Shown here in pieces: positions 46,968-58,422 of a DNA stretch of 64,000 nucleotides (position 1 is the first letter of the stretch; each line of letters opens with the position of its first letter). Source of the DNA: Bufo bufo (taxonomy: Eukaryota; Chordata; Amphibia; Anura; Bufonidae); contig NC_053393.1 in NCBI RefSeq assembly GCF_905171765.1, positions 186,957,921-187,021,920 on the forward strand, read 5' to 3'. Under the pieces are notes generated by a model, which worked only from the letters and a program-made list of their open reading frames with translations, searched no databases and was not told where the DNA came from. A program made the position numbers and the translations under genes.

Positions 46968-47306
46968 ATGTATCCATCCTGTGATGGCTACTTCCAGCAG
47001 GATAATGCACCATGTCACAAAGCTCGAATCATTTCAAATTGGTTTCTTGAACATGACAATGAGTTCACTGTACTAAAATGGCCCCCACAGTCACCAGATC
47101 TCAACCCAATAGAGCATCTTTGGGATGTGGTGGAACGAGAGCTTCGTGCCCTGGATGTGCATCCCTCAAATCTCCATCAACTGCAAGATGCTATCCTATC
47201 AATATGGGCCAACATTTCTAAAGAATGCTATCAGCACCTTGTTGAATCAATGCCACGTAGAATTAAGGCAGTTCTGAAGGCAAAAGGGGGTCCAACACCG
47301 TATTAG
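46968..47306 (+). pseudogene. DD36E Tc1-like transposase, C-terminal third
   Basis: MYPSCDGYFQQDNAPCH holds the second catalytic Asp and [12 protein letters not shown] the Glu, with 36 residues between them, the spacing of the DD36E (Incomer-type) group. It ends KAVLKAKGGPTPY. Joined to the N-terminal half at the duplicated 13-mer the frame would be continuous. The segment normally lying between the first Asp and this point (the GGGGVMVWG region) is missing. The deletion predates the insertion and may have used the similarity between the ATGGATCCATC and ATGTATCCATC contexts. Confidence 0.88.
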
Positions 47307-47342
47307 TATGGTGTTCCTAATAATTCTTTAGGTGAGTGTGTG

Positions 47343-47361
47343 TATATATATATATATATAT
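47343..47361. repeat. (TA)n microsatellite
   Basis: Pure TA run directly after the DD36E element. Confidence 0.95.
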
Positions 47362-47394
47362 TTGTTTTATTTTTTATTTTTTTTAAAGCAACAG

Positions 47395-47520
47395 GCCATG
47401 CAGCTCTATAGTGTAGTGGTTAGCATTCTTGGTTGTAATGTAGAAGGTTGTGAGTTTAAATCCCACCAGAAACTTTTTAGAAATAAAGGCTAAATTAAAT
47501 TAAATTGAATTAAATTAAAT
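47395..47520 (+). mobile_element. tRNA-derived SINE-like sequence
   Basis: tagtgtagtggttagcattc fits an RNA polymerase III A box and gttgtgagtttaaatccc a B box, spaced as in a tRNA. The tail is (aaatt)n-like to 47520. The stems of a functional tRNA are not kept, so a SINE head is more likely than a gene. Confidence 0.65.
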
Positions 47521-47627
47521 ACACTGACTCAAGCTAAAATTAGTTTTTAGAATATTCGTAGTATTCTGAAAAACGAATATATAGCAATATAGCGAATATT
47601 ATGTAATAATTATGTAGTAAGTCAGTA

Positions 47628-47710
47628 ATAATATCTGACACTGGAAAAGCTGGGTAATAACTCAGTGTAGATCGCGAGTTATTACCCAGCTTTCCTTGTG
47701 TCAGATATTA
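47628..47710. repeat. Long hairpin
   Basis: taatatctgacac pairs with gtgtcagatatta, and inside it aagctgggtaataactc pairs with gagttattacccagctt. A short loop (agtgtagatcgc) separates the arms. It is near the end of the dispersed element copy at 47745-48600. Confidence 0.88.
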
Positions 47711-47744
47711 TCCTAGTGTAAATTGCGAATGTTCTAATCGCTAA

Positions 47745-48600
47745 TTTTCCATGCAAAAGGCTACACTAATAAGCTTGTCATAAGACTCAGTCTAATATTC
47801 TTGTCAGAAGACTATGAAACCAATAGAGGGCACTGTTTATAACTCAATAGCACCCTCTATTGGTTTCATAGTCTTCTGACAAGAATATTTGTCTTGTCAT
47901 AAGACTGTGAAATCAATAGAGGGCACTATTCATAACTCAATAGCATCATCTATTGGTTTTCATAGTCTTATGACAGCTGAAAAACATGGCAGATTCTGTT
48001 CATTTGCATGTCTTTCCCATATGTCCATGTTTATGCAAATAAATTTTTACATGACAAAACTGTATAGAAAGGTTATTGAATATTATGTTTGGACAATCAG
48101 AAAACTTTTTGTTGCCCTTATGATATTGATCTAGGTGTGCAGGTCCACCCAAGCCATCCAACAGATGCAAACTTTGACTTTTACAGAGGTTTACTGGTTC
48201 TCAGTCAGATGAGAGCTGGTTTGGAATATGTGCATAGTGCACAAGGCTGCCATTGTAAGGTATGCTGACTAAGCCTGTCATCTGTCTCATTGATAGTTTG
48301 ATGGCTTGCACATACCTGGCTTTTGGCATACAGCCTATGTGTGGTTGTCTATTGTATGTTGTACATAATAGGAGTCTAAGACGCATCCAGGTATCTTCTT
48401 AATGCGGTTTCCAAACCATTTTGATGGGGTTTCCATCAATTTCTAATCTTTTTTTAATGAACCAGACACTCTCTTCTCAGCAGGGGGTGCCTGGTTGTCT
48501 CCCTTTGACTTCCATTATACTCAGGTGCTCGGCCGAGCACACGAATATAGCAATGTGCTTGGGCCGAACACCTGAATACTTTGGTGCTCGCTCATCACTA
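47745..48600 (-). mobile_element. Hairpin-rich dispersed element, inverted copy (hAT-type end)
   Basis: Reverse-orientation copy of the sequences at 59278-60168 and 60660-61498. It ends ggtgctcgctcatcacta at 48600 (reversed: tagtgatgagcgagcacc), a hAT-like terminus. It contains the stem ccaatagagggc/ccctctattgg and repeats of cttgtcataagact. Non-coding. Confidence 0.7.
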
Positions 48601-49300
48601 ATCATTACTTGCTGGACTCTTTGTTCTTGTTTACGCTGCAGATAGTTATTAATGACATTGGCTGTATGTTTGGAGTCATTGTCCTACTGCACAATATATT
48701 TGGAGTCAGATGCCTTTCTGATGGTATTACATGATGAATACGTATAAGTATTTCTCAGAATTGAGGAGACCATTATTCCTGACCAAATACCCAACTCCAT
48801 TTGCTGAATTAAAGCCCTACACTTGCAAGGAACTCTCCCATGCTTCATTGTTTCCTGTAGACACTCATTATTGTACCCCTCTCCAGCCCTTCAGTGAACT
48901 GCTGTTTGCTATAGCCAAATACAGAATTTCAAAATTTATCTTATCTGTCTTCACCCCAGTTCCTATTATTTCATGCGTAGTCGAGTCACTAAGCCTTATT
49001 TCCATGTTGAAGATGTGGCTTTTTGGCCTCAATTCTTCCATGAAGACTTCTTCGGGCCAGACTTCTCCAAACAGTAGCTGGGTGTGGCTTCACAGTGCAA
49101 ATACAATATGATGTGGTGTATTACTGATTGCAGACCCCCATTATGAGTCAAAATAATATACTTTCCAAGTATAACAGCACTTCCATGATTTGTTAAGTGT
49201 TTTTATTCACCTAGTGCAACATCTTAGTCTTCTTACTGGAACTCTTTTCAAGTGTGATTAAAAACCATTTCATTTAACTGAATCTAGGAAGTGTTATAAA
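48601..49300 (-). pseudogene. Decayed Tc1-like element fragment
   Basis: Nucleotide blocks such as ggctgtatgtttggagtcat, tccagcccttcagtgaactg, cttcaccccagttcctatt and ggccagacttctccaaacag correspond to the transposase gene of a Tc1-like family read on the minus strand. No long frame survives. Identification is from remembered family sequence. Confidence 0.6.
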
Positions 49301-49314
49301 GTTTTGTGAAGTGT

Positions 49315-49333
49315 ATATATATATATATATATA
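49315..49333. repeat. (TA)n microsatellite at Tc1 derivative left flank
   Basis: TA run providing the target of the following element. Confidence 0.9.
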
Positions 49334-50269
49334 CAGTACAGACCATAAGTTTGGACACACCTTCTTAGTCAAAGAGTTTTCTTTATTTTCATGACTATGA
49401 AGGCATCAAAACTATGAATTAACACATGTGGAATTATATACATAACAAACAAGTGTGAAACAACTGAAAATATGTCATATTCTAGGTTCTTCAAAGTAGC
49501 CACCTTTTGGTTTGATTACTGCTTTGCACACTTATGGAATTCTCTTGATGAGCTTTAAGAGGTAGTCCCCTGAAATGGTCTTCCAACAGTCTTGAAGGAG
49601 TTCCCAGAGATGCTTAGCAATTGTTGGCCCTTTTGCCTTCACTCTGCGGTCCAGCTCACCCCAAACCATCTCGATTGGGTTTAGGTCCGGTGTCTGTGGA
49701 GGCCAGGTCATCTGGCGCAGCAACCCATCACTCTCCTTCATGGTCAAATAGCCCTTACTTTCAAAGTTTTCCCAATTTTTCAGCTGGCTGACTGACCTTC
49801 ATTTCTTAAAGTAATGATGGCCACTCGTTTTTCTTTACTTAGCTGTTTTTTTCTTGCCATAATACAAATTCTAACAGTCTATTCAGTAGGACTATCAGCT
49901 GTGTATCCACCTGACTTCTCTTCAACGCAACTGATGGTCCCAACCCCATTTATAAGGCAAGAAATCCCACTTATTAAACCTGACAGGGCACACCTGTGAA
50001 GTGAAAACCATTTCAGGGGACTACCTCTTGAAGCTCATCAAGAGAATGCCAAGAGTTTGCAAAGCAGTAATCAAACCAAAAGGTGGCTACTTTGAAGAAC
50101 CTAGAATATGACATATTTTCAGTTGTTTCACACTTGTTTGTTATGTATATAATTCCACATGTGTTAATTCATAGTTTTGATGCCTTCAGTGTGAATCTAC
50201 AATTTTCATAGTCATGAAAATAAAGAAAACTCTTTGAATGAGAAGGTGTGTCCAAACTTTTGGTCTGTA

Positions 50270-50272
<3 letters not shown>
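49334..50272 (-). mobile_element. Internally deleted, head-to-head Tc1 derivative, 939 bp (copy 2)
   Basis: Same length, termini and internal structure as 26146-27084. The minus strand encodes WPPQTPDLNPIEMVWGELD. Both copies lack about 22 bp (gtgtgaatctacaattttc context) in the left arm that the right arm keeps, so both descend from one deleted source copy. TA on both sides. Confidence 0.92.

Positions 50273-50304
<32 letters not shown>
50273..50304. repeat. (TA)n microsatellite
   Basis: About 15 TA units directly following the Tc1 derivative. Confidence 0.95.
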
Positions 50305-50306
<2 letters not shown>

Positions 50307-50698
50307 ATATTAATTAATTAGGCATAAGATCTGTAAATTCCCCACTAGGTCCATGAAATGGGAAACGTATAACTGCTTGTTTGTTTTAATTTTAATGTAT
50401 GAATACATGGGCAGAAAACACAAGAATATCTTATGTCCATTGAGACTTTATTTTGACAGGCTAGTCATGGAGCCATTTTCTTTACACACATTTCAACTTT
50501 GTACATTGACAGATGTTGCTCTTTGAAGGCTGCACATATTATATCAAAGTATATACATTCCATGGAGGTATAGAGGCCATAATAACAAACAATCAGAAAA
50601 AAAACTTTTTCTTCTTGTCTTCTGGAAAACTGTAATTAAACATGTCATTGTAAACTGCTTTCTCTACCTAGAATCCATTTTGTATGGATGAGAAGGCA

Positions 50699-50927
50699 TT
50701 ACCTGGGCTGTTGATTGAACCATGAAGATTGCTGAGTTTGGAATAAATACTGAGGCAGAGTTCTTTGAAATTTCTCTTCTTTTATATGACCCAAGGTTGA
50801 TATATTAATTTTCTCAATAGAAGATACACAGATGCCAGGGTTATTTGAAGCTGAAAGTGCAACCTTTGCTGCAGGCAGTACATCTGACAAATATCTTTCA
50901 TTTGTCTGCCATTCTTCTGCAGGCCAG
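50699..50927 (-). CDS. Candidate exon or retrocopy end, unrecognised protein
   Basis: I do not recognise this protein. On the minus strand a frame of about 76 codons reads SWPAEEWQTNERYLSDVLPA, then SASNNPGICVSSIEKINIST, then GHIKEEKFQR, and ends SSWFNQQPR followed by TAA (50701-50699). Residue composition looks protein-like, unlike the repeat-derived frames nearby. A possible acceptor (tctctcaccaccaccaag) ends at 50928. Either the TAA is the real stop, with AATAAA on the minus strand at 50452-50447 about 250 nt downstream, or the exon ends at cag/gtaatg (about 50703). It could be a terminal exon of a gene nested antisense in the DOK6 intron, a processed copy, or chance. Confidence 0.35.
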
Positions 50928-50939
50928 CTTGGTGGTGGT

Positions 50940-52050
50940 GAGAGATGTCACAGTCAATTAACCTACATAGTGGAAAAATAAACTATTTCCTTTGGTTCAT
51001 CCTTCTATTGCATGAGTCATTTGAATGTCACTTGCACAGAAATTTTTACATGGATTTTTTTTATACCAACACAAACATGTTTTTTGTGCTACTGAACGTC
51101 ATATGGCAATTCATATGTTTTGCGTTCCATTGAGCCAGTTACTTAATGGACCTTGTTAAAGCATGATGCCTTTTATTGAATCTAAAGAATAAAAATTTGC
51201 AAAGCAACAGCATTGCTTTTGGCGGCTTTGCGCTTCTTTTTGATACATAGCTGGTGTAAATCACTTGAAGATATGTTTGTTGAATTAACATAAGCTGTGA
51301 CCTGCTGATATTATCCACTTCACGGAAAACATGTAAATTGTTGCAAATAGTCAGGCACATTGCATTCAAATAAATACAAATATTTAATTTCATTTACACA
51401 AGTATTAGAGAGAAATTGTGCATAAATACTAATATAAAGATAAAGATAATGGGCAAAAAGTCAAAATTTGAGGGACCCATATAGACAGTGTGTATTAAAG
51501 AACTGTACACCTATTTTGAAATAAAACAGTTTTATGATAAAAGTAAAAAATAATTACTATGGACATCTTTATCTTTATTCTACTCATTTTGGACTGAAAA
51601 TCGTTTTATCAAGTCTTTATTAAACGTTTTCAACAGTTTTTATTTTACAGCTTTTAGCTTCACTGCATTTTCAGACTAGCAGGCTCTCTGCTACACACTG
51701 AATCTGTAAGGGTGCCTCGTGTTATGCCTCCGCTTGACGTATGCGTTACAAAAAAAGGATACAAAAATGTAGCACCCCACGTTCTTCTATCTTGCACAGT
51801 CCAGTAAAAAAAGTATACTTTTTTTTTTTTACAATGGTAAAAAAAGTATACTTTTTTTTAAAATAATGGAACTCTGTTGTGAATGGATGCCACTGTATGG
51901 CATAAGTCTGAGGCATCCGTTTAACATATACTTTTTTTGTATACATTAAAAGGATGGGAAAAATGTGATGTGAACCCACCCTAAGAGAACAGCTCTGTCA
52001 GCTGGATCTAAAATCTCTGAAATCATGACAGCTCATAAACACTCATTTAA
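50940..52050. other. Intron sequence
   Basis: AT-rich, no gene recognised. Runs of tatacttttttt near 51816, 51845 and 51927 form a small degenerate repeat. Confidence 0.4.
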
Positions 52051-52054
52051 GCTA

Positions 52055-53671
52055 CACTGACCAAAAATATAAACGCAACACTTTCGGTTTTGCTCCCATT
52101 TTGCATGAGCTGAACTCAAAGATCTGAAACATTTTCTACATACACAAAAGACACATTAATCTCAAATATTGTTCACAAATCTGTCTAAATATGAGTTAGT
52201 GAGCACTTCTCCTTTGCCGAGATAATCCATCCTACCTCACAGGTGTGGTATATCAAAGTGCTGATTAGACAGCATGAATATTGCACAGGTGTGTCTTAGA
52301 CTGCCCACATTAAAAGGACACTCTGAAATGGGCACAGTTTTGCCTTACTGGGAGGGGGGTCAGAAAAACAGTTAGTATCTGGTGTGGCCACCATTTGCCT
52401 CATTCAGTGCAACACATCTACGTCGCATAGAGATGATCAGGTTGTTAATTGTGGCCTGTGGAATGTTGGTCCACTCCTTATCAATAGCTGTGCAAAGTTG
52501 CAGAATATTGGCAGGAACTGGAACACGCTGTCGTATACGCCGATCCAGAGCATCCCAAACATGCTCAATGGGTGACATATCCGGTGAGTATGCTGGGCAT
52601 GCAAGAACTGGGATGTTTTCAGCTTCCAGGATTTGTGTACAGATCCTTGCAATATGGGGCCGTGCATTATCATGCTGCAACATGAGGTGATGGTAGAGGA
52701 TGAATGGCACAACAATGGGCCTCAGGATCTCGTCACGATATCTCTGTGCATTCAAAATGCCATCAATAAAATGCACCTGTATTCGTTGTCCATAATATAC
52801 GCCTGTCCATACCATAACCCCACTGCCACCATGGGTCACTCGATCCACAACGTTGATGTCAGCAAACCGCTCACCCACACGATGCCACACATGCTGGCTG
52901 CCATCTTCCCTGAACAGTAAAAACCGGGACTCATCCGTGAACAAAACACCTCTACAATGTGCCAGATGCCATCGAATGTGAGCAGTTGCCCACTCAAGTC
53001 AGCGACAAACTGCAGTCAGGTCCAGACCCCGATGAGGACGACGAGTATGCAGATGAGCTTCCCTGAGATGGGTTCTGACAGTTTGTGCAGACATTTTTTG
53101 GTTATGAAAACCGATTGTTGCTGCAGCTGTGGCTGGTCTCAGACGATCATGGAGGTGAACATGCTGGATGTGGAGGTCCTGGGCTGGTGTGGTTACACGT
53201 GGTCAGTGGTTATGAGGCCGGTTGGATGTACTGCCAAATTCTCTGAAACGCCTTTGGAGACGGCTTATAGTAGAGAAATGAACATTCATTGCACGGGCAA
53301 CAGCTCTGGTAGACATTCCTGCAGTCAGCAGGCCAATTGCGCGCTCCCTCAAACATTGTGACATCTGTGGAATTGTGCTGTGTGATCAAACTGCACATTT
53401 CAGAATGTCCTTTTATTGTGGGCAGTCTAAGGCACACCTGTGCAATATTCATGCTGTCTAATCAGCACCTTGATATTCCACACCTGTGAGGTGGGATGGA
53501 TTATCTCGGCAAAGGAGAAGTGCTCACTAACACAGATTTAGACAGATTTGTGAACAATATTTGAGAGTAATGGGTCTTTTGTGTATGTAGAAAATGTTTA
53601 AGATCTTTGAGTTCAGCTCATGCAAATTGGGAGTAAAACCAAAAGTGTTGTGTTTAGATTTTTGGTCAGTG
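52055..53671 (-). mobile_element. Tc1-like DD34E element, 1617 bp, complete termini
   Basis: The ends are cactgaccaaaaatataaac and its inverted counterpart (tttttggtcagtg at the right), with TA at 52053-52054 and 53672-53673. One minus-strand transposase gene spans 53364-52372. Confidence 0.93.
52372..53364 (-). pseudogene. Tc1-like DD34E transposase with two stop codons
   Basis: The 330-codon frame starts MSQCLRERAIGLLTAGMST (helix-turn-helix). It continues through FHNQKMSAQTVRTHLREAH to the first Asp in [11 protein letters not shown], the second in LQHDNARPH, and the Glu in SPDMSPIEHVWD (34 residues apart), ending NGGHTRY. Two in-frame TGA codons lie at 53205-53203 and 53001-52999. Both sit where Arg is expected and fit CGA to TGA change. 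There is no frameshift. The protein cannot be made in full length. Confidence 0.92.
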
Positions 53672-53674
53672 TAT

Positions 53675-54080
53675 ATTCTTATCATAGGAAATTCTGTTCT
53701 TTTATGATTCTAGCTATAATAAGTGTTTACGAACTGTTAAGAAAGTACAGATAAGTGCAACAGATTGAGCTGACAGAGTAGTTCTCTGATGGATTCATTG
53801 TGAAGCAGAGAGCCTGCTAGTTTGCAGATGCACTGACACTGAAAGCTTTGGAAAATGTTTAATAACACAAATAATAAAATAAAATAAATTGTCCCAAAAT
53901 AAGTAGAATGCAAAAATAAAAGAATGCTCCCAAAAGTGTCCATAACCTTTAATTTGTAAAATATATCTTAATATTATATTGCTTACTATTATATTCCAGG
54001 AGACTTAAGGAGAAATTCAATTTATATACATACATTATACTCTGTACTATACATGAGCTTTCATGTAACAACTAAACTCA
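53675..54080. other. Intron sequence
   Basis: AT-rich, nothing recognised. Confidence 0.4.
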
Positions 54081-54084
54081 TTGA

Positions 54085-55055
54085 GGGACATTTATCAAGC
54101 CCTTTACGCCACTATTGTGGCGTAAAAAAAAGTCGCACATTATGGAAAATGCCATATGTTCACCATAATTTACAACTTTTTAGGCTTCGAAAAAAAGGGG
54201 GAAGCGAAAGGGGTGAAGCTTAGTAGAAGGGACGGGGCTTTGTGACACACACCACCTTTACTATAACTTTAACCAGAAAGTGGCAGAAGTTATGTCACAA
54301 ACTTACTAGTCCGTGCTCCAGCAGTGTGCTCTCCGGCTTTGGTGCAACTGCGCAGGGAGAGATGCACTGCTAAGCCACACCCCCTGGTCCTTAGCAACAG
54401 GATGCAATACTATTTCTCCCGACAGAGTGTGTGTGCTGGAAGAGACTAGCAGTCGGCTGACTGCTTAGCTGATCTATTCCTTTGTGCTGTGTTCTGACTA
54501 ATGGAGCGCCGCGTAATGACCTATCAGGTTCTCATCCTGGGACTTGGTGCTCTATTTAACCCCCCTTAACCCCTTTTCTGGCTGTATACCAGTGCCAGAG
54601 TGTTTGAGCTGGATTTGTTTGTGCTTTTGACCTCGGTTTGTCTTTTGACCACTGTCTCTCTCACTTGATGTGTACTTTGCATCCCATATGGTATTTGATC
54701 TCGGCCTGTCTTTTCAATACTCTCTGTATTTTGTTTTGGTACTGCTTTGTCTGCCTGGTTCTGACCCATTTTTGCAAGACTACCTAGGGCTTGAACTGCA
54801 AGTAGGTAGGGAAAGTGATCTGGGATCCAGGTCAGGGATCACTGTCCCTGGCTATCTCTAGCTTCAGGCATTACAAGTTATAGCCGAAGTCTGCACCTGC
54901 CTGTAGCTTGTAGACTTTACTTACTGTATATGGCAGGACAGAGATTCACCTGATTTGCTAAGAGGCATCTGCCTTTCAATAAATTAGGTGCAACTCATGC
55001 CAGTGCAGGGAGATCAAGACTGGCATATGGATGTTTCAGCCTTGATAAATGTCCT
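54085..55055. mobile_element. Fold-back interspersed element, possibly with an LTR-like insert
   Basis: Terminal gggacatttatcaagcc on the left and cttgataaatgtcc on the right form inverted ends. The interior 54430-54890 (ggagcgccgcgtaatgacc, ggttctgacccatttttgc, ctccctggctatc-like) resembles a frog Gypsy-type solo LTR, but no LTR ends could be fixed. Class uncertain. Confidence 0.4.
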
Positions 55056-56778
55056 TCTTTGAGAAAACTAAACACAGTACAATGATCATCAATGTGCTAA
55101 ATATCAAGCTAGATAATTTACTAATATGATTCAATTGTAAAATATAGGCAGATATAGGGAGAATTAATACTACTAGGAGCATTATGGTGGGCTTTATTAC
55201 TACTATGGAACTTTGTGGAACATGTTTACTACTGGGGGCACTGTTACCACATAGTGCACTCTGTAGAATTATTGTTGGGACCTTTGAGAGGACTGTTACA
55301 TTGGAGGTACCTTGGTACAATGTCAGCTTAGCACAATAATTTTTGGAGGATACCATGTTTACAGCACTATAAGTAACAGTGTCAGTATTTGCTGGGAAAA
55401 GTTATTTTTTAGAGAGCTGTGTGCCAGTACTTATTGAAGGGAGCACTATCTATGTGGTACTAGTATTTTAAGAAGGACTGTTTCTGCAGTATAGTATTTG
55501 GGAACACAGTGGGCATAGTATTAGGGGGTAGCCGGATGGGGTGTTAAGAAGGTGGGAAGGATGATTGAAAAGTAGGAAACTAAGGTGTCTGTGTACCAAA
55601 CTCTGAAGATCTCACAAATGGCTGAAAGAAATCATCATGACGGTCTGCTCTGAATGGAGAAGATAAGGAAAGAAAACATCAACATCAGAGAAGACATCAC
55701 TGGATGTAATAGGTATATGGTGCTGTATTACCCTGCATTTCAGTTTTATCCTCAGGCAGCAGAAAGGTTAGGTGCACCCATGGCCTACACTGAGATTTCC
55801 AGGGGCTAGTAGTGCTTATTAATTTATGTAAGTTCATACGTTTTTGTATTTTCCCAACTATGAACTAATGTAAGTACCCAAGCATGAATTCCAAACTGAG
55901 TAATTCCAAGAAACCATACAGTATATACCAGGAAAATGACAATAGTAGTATACAATAGATAAAGTATCATCTACTACAGCAATGAAATAAATTGATTGTA
56001 CTTGTGCACGCTTTAGTGACCCTGATTTTAATACTGCTAAACATAACAGTGGCTATGAATTGTTACCATTATTATAAATGCCTGCCCTTAGTTGCAGTTT
56101 TAGCAATGCATATACAGTATCCCCACACTATTTCAACTTCAAATAAACTTACCTGGTCTATATCAATTTTGCTCTGCCATCCATATTGAGATATGAAGTC
56201 AGCAGAGCCTATAAGCTGCTGACATACTTTGAATTTATTTGCACAGTAGGTAGAATTACTTCTTTATCTGGCTGTGTGGAAATAATTTATGTTGTATACC
56301 TTGGTCAACTTCAGCAATGTGCATGGATCCACATACCTCATTGTAACAACTCTCTAACTTGCATCATCTATACAAAATTCTTTCTTCTTAATTTGAATCC
56401 TAGTAAAAGCAATATAAATAGTACCAATATAAATGATATAAACAGTGATTCAGACACAGCACAGTGTATTCCTTTAGGAGCAGAGGAATGCAAATTGGGT
56501 GATCAATTTCAGACCAATATGGCCTTTACTTATAGGCTCATTTCTTTTCTAAGCACATGTCATAGTGATATACCATTGTAATGCCCATAGAATTAACTGA
56601 AGCTACTCCACATCTTTTATTAAAAGAAAATAGTCACAGGATACAGATAAAACCTCAATCTACAACCTTTTCACATATGGTTGTGGTTTGCCTAGGACTT
56701 GGTACAGTATATCAGCAAACCTCGCCTCCTCATATACAAATGTTGCAATATTATCTACGGTACTTAATTCATAGTAAA
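55056..56778. other. Intron sequence
   Basis: No gene recognised. 55160-55510 has short degenerate repetition (ttactactgggggcactg, gtactagtattt). The open frame 56186-56581 lacks splice signals or homology. Confidence 0.4.
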
Positions 56779-56780
56779 TA

Positions 56781-58361
56781 CACTGCTCAAAAAAATTAAG
56801 GGAACACAAAAATAACACATCCTAGATCTGAATTAATTAAATATTCTTCTGAAATACTTTGTTCTTTACATAGTTGAATGTGCTGACAACAAAATCACAC
56901 AGAAATAAAAAATGGAAATCAAATTTTTCAACCCATGGAGGTCTGGATTTGGAGTCACACTCAAAATTAAAGTGGAAAAACACACTACAGGCTGATCCAA
57001 CTTTGATGTAATGTCCTTAAAACAAGTCAAAATGAGGCTCAGTAGTGTGTGTGGCCTCCACGTGCCTGTATGACCTCCCTAAAATGCCTGTGCATGCTCC
57101 TGATGAGGTGGCGGACGGTCTCCTGAGGGATCTCCTCCCAGACCTGGACTAAAGCATCTGCCAACTCCTGGACAGTCTGTGGTGCAACGTGACGTTGGTG
57201 GATAGAGCGAGACATAATGTCCCAGATGTGCTCAATTGGATTCAGGTCTGGGGAACGGGTGGGCCAGTCCATAGCATCAATGCCTTCGTCTTGCAGGAAC
57301 TGCTGACACACTCCAGCCACATGAGGTCTAGCATTGTCTTGCATTAGGAGGAACCCAGGGCCAACCGCACCAGCATATGGTCTCACAAGGGGTCTGAGGA
57401 TCTCATCTCGGTACCTAATGGCAGTCAGGCTACCTCTGGCGAGCACATGGAGGGCTGTGCGGCCCTCCAAAGAAATGCCACCCCACACCATTACTGACCC
57501 AATGCCAAACCGGTCATGCTGGAGGATGTTGCAGGCAGCAGAACGTTCTTCACTGCGTCTCAAGACTCTGTCACGTCTGTCACATGTGCTCAGTGTGAAC
57601 CTGCTTTCATCTGTGAAGAGCACAGGGCGCCAGTGGCAAATTTGCCAATCTTGGTGTTCTCTGGCAAATGCCAAACGTCCTGCACGGTGTTGGGCTGTAA
57701 GCACAACCCCCACCTGTGGATGTTGGGCCCTAATATCACCCTCATGGAGTCTGTTTCTGACCGTTTGAGCAGACACATGCACATTTGTGGCCTGCTGGAG
57801 GTCATTTTGCAGGGCTCTGGCAGTGCTCCTCCTGTTCCTCCTTGCACAAAGGCGGAGGTAGCAGTCCTGCTGCTGGGTTGTTGCCCTCCTACCGCCTCCT
57901 CCACGTCTCCTGATGTATTGGCCTGTCTCCTGGTAGCGCCTCCATGCTCTGGACACTACGCTGACAGACACAGCAAACCTTCTTGCCACAGCTCGCATTG
58001 ATGTGCCATCCTGGATAAGCTGCACTACCTGAGCCACTTGTGTGGGTTGTAGACTCCGTCTCATGCTACCACTAGAGTGAAAGCACCGCCAGCATTCAAA
58101 AGTGACCAAAACATCAGCCAGGAAGCATAGGAACTGAGAAGTGGTCTGTGGTCACCATCTGCAGAACCACTCCTTTATTGGGGGTGTCTTGCTAATTGCC
58201 TATAATTTCCACCTGTTGTCTATCCCATTTGGACAACAGCATGTGAAATTGATTGTCACTCAGTGTTGCTTCCTAAGTGGACTGTTTGATTTCACAGAAG
58301 TGTGATTGACTTGGAGTTACATTGTGTTGTTTAAGTGTTCCCTTTATTTTTTTGAGCAGTG
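56781..58361 (-). mobile_element. Tc1-like DD34E element, 1581 bp, apparently complete
   Basis: The ends are cactgctcaaaaaaattaag and its inverted counterpart tttttttgagcagtg, with TA at 56779-56780 and 58362-58363. It contains one intact minus-strand transposase gene with about 250 bp on each side. Confidence 0.95.
57039..58109 (-). CDS. Tc1-like DD34E transposase, intact 356 aa
   Basis: Cut-and-paste transposase for the enclosing element. Met16 ([20 protein letters not shown]) fits the usual start better than the first Met. The first helix-turn-helix covers about residues 20-58 ([20 protein letters not shown]). A basic [10 protein letters not shown] linker acts as the AT-hook-like hinge, and the second DNA-binding part spans about 77-130. 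The catalytic residues are D167 (LFTDESRF), D258 (MQDNARPH) and E293 ([12 protein letters not shown]), with 34 residues between the last two. It ends ARGGHTHY. There are no stops or frameshifts, so this copy could still make protein. It is antisense to the DOK6-like exon. Confidence 0.95.
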   Translation of the reverse strand: MVTFECWRCFHSSGSMRRSLQPTQVAQVVQLIQDGTSMRAVARRFAVSVSVVSRAWRRYQETGQYIRRRGGGGRRATTQQQDCYLRLCARRNRRSTARALQNDLQQATNVHVSAQTVRNRLHEGDIRAQHPQVGVVLTAQHRAGRLAFAREHQDWQICHWRPVLFTDESRFTLSTCDRRDRVLRRSEERSAACNILQHDRFGIGSVMVWGGISLEGRTALHVLARGSLTAIRYRDEILRPLVRPYAGAVGPGFLLMQDNARPHVAGVCQQFLQDEGIDAMDWPTRSPDLNPIEHIWDIMSRSIHQRHVAPQTVQELADALVQVWEEIPQETVRHLIRSMHRHFREVIQARGGHTHY

Positions 58362-58422
58362 TATATCAAACCTCATAAAATTACAAAATGTAAAGCAAAT
58401 CACATAGACTATGTTAACACGA

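Larger units (their letters stand above)
42478..47342 (+). mobile_element. Tc1-like DD36E element split by a Penelope-like insertion
   Basis: The ends share cacctaaagaattattaggaa in inverted orientation (42482 and about 47310-47333). TA precedes the left end. The right end merges with a (TA)n tract, so the last few bases are uncertain. Without the 3.8-kb insertion and one duplicated 13-mer the element would be about 1.05 kb, shorter than a full Tc1 because it also carries an internal deletion in its transposase gene. Confidence 0.85.

Noticed and set aside
47395..47470. A functional tRNA gene
   Set aside because: A- and B-box-like blocks exist but acceptor and anticodon stems do not pair, and an (aaatt)n tail follows. 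A SINE is more likely.
54430..54890. A Gypsy-type solo LTR
   Set aside because: Composition and some blocks fit, but no TG...CA ends or target duplication could be fixed, so it is mentioned only inside the surrounding element.
56186..56581. A 131-codon plus-strand open frame
   Set aside because: AT-rich composition, no domain, no convincing splice sites, no repeat family. Consistent with chance.
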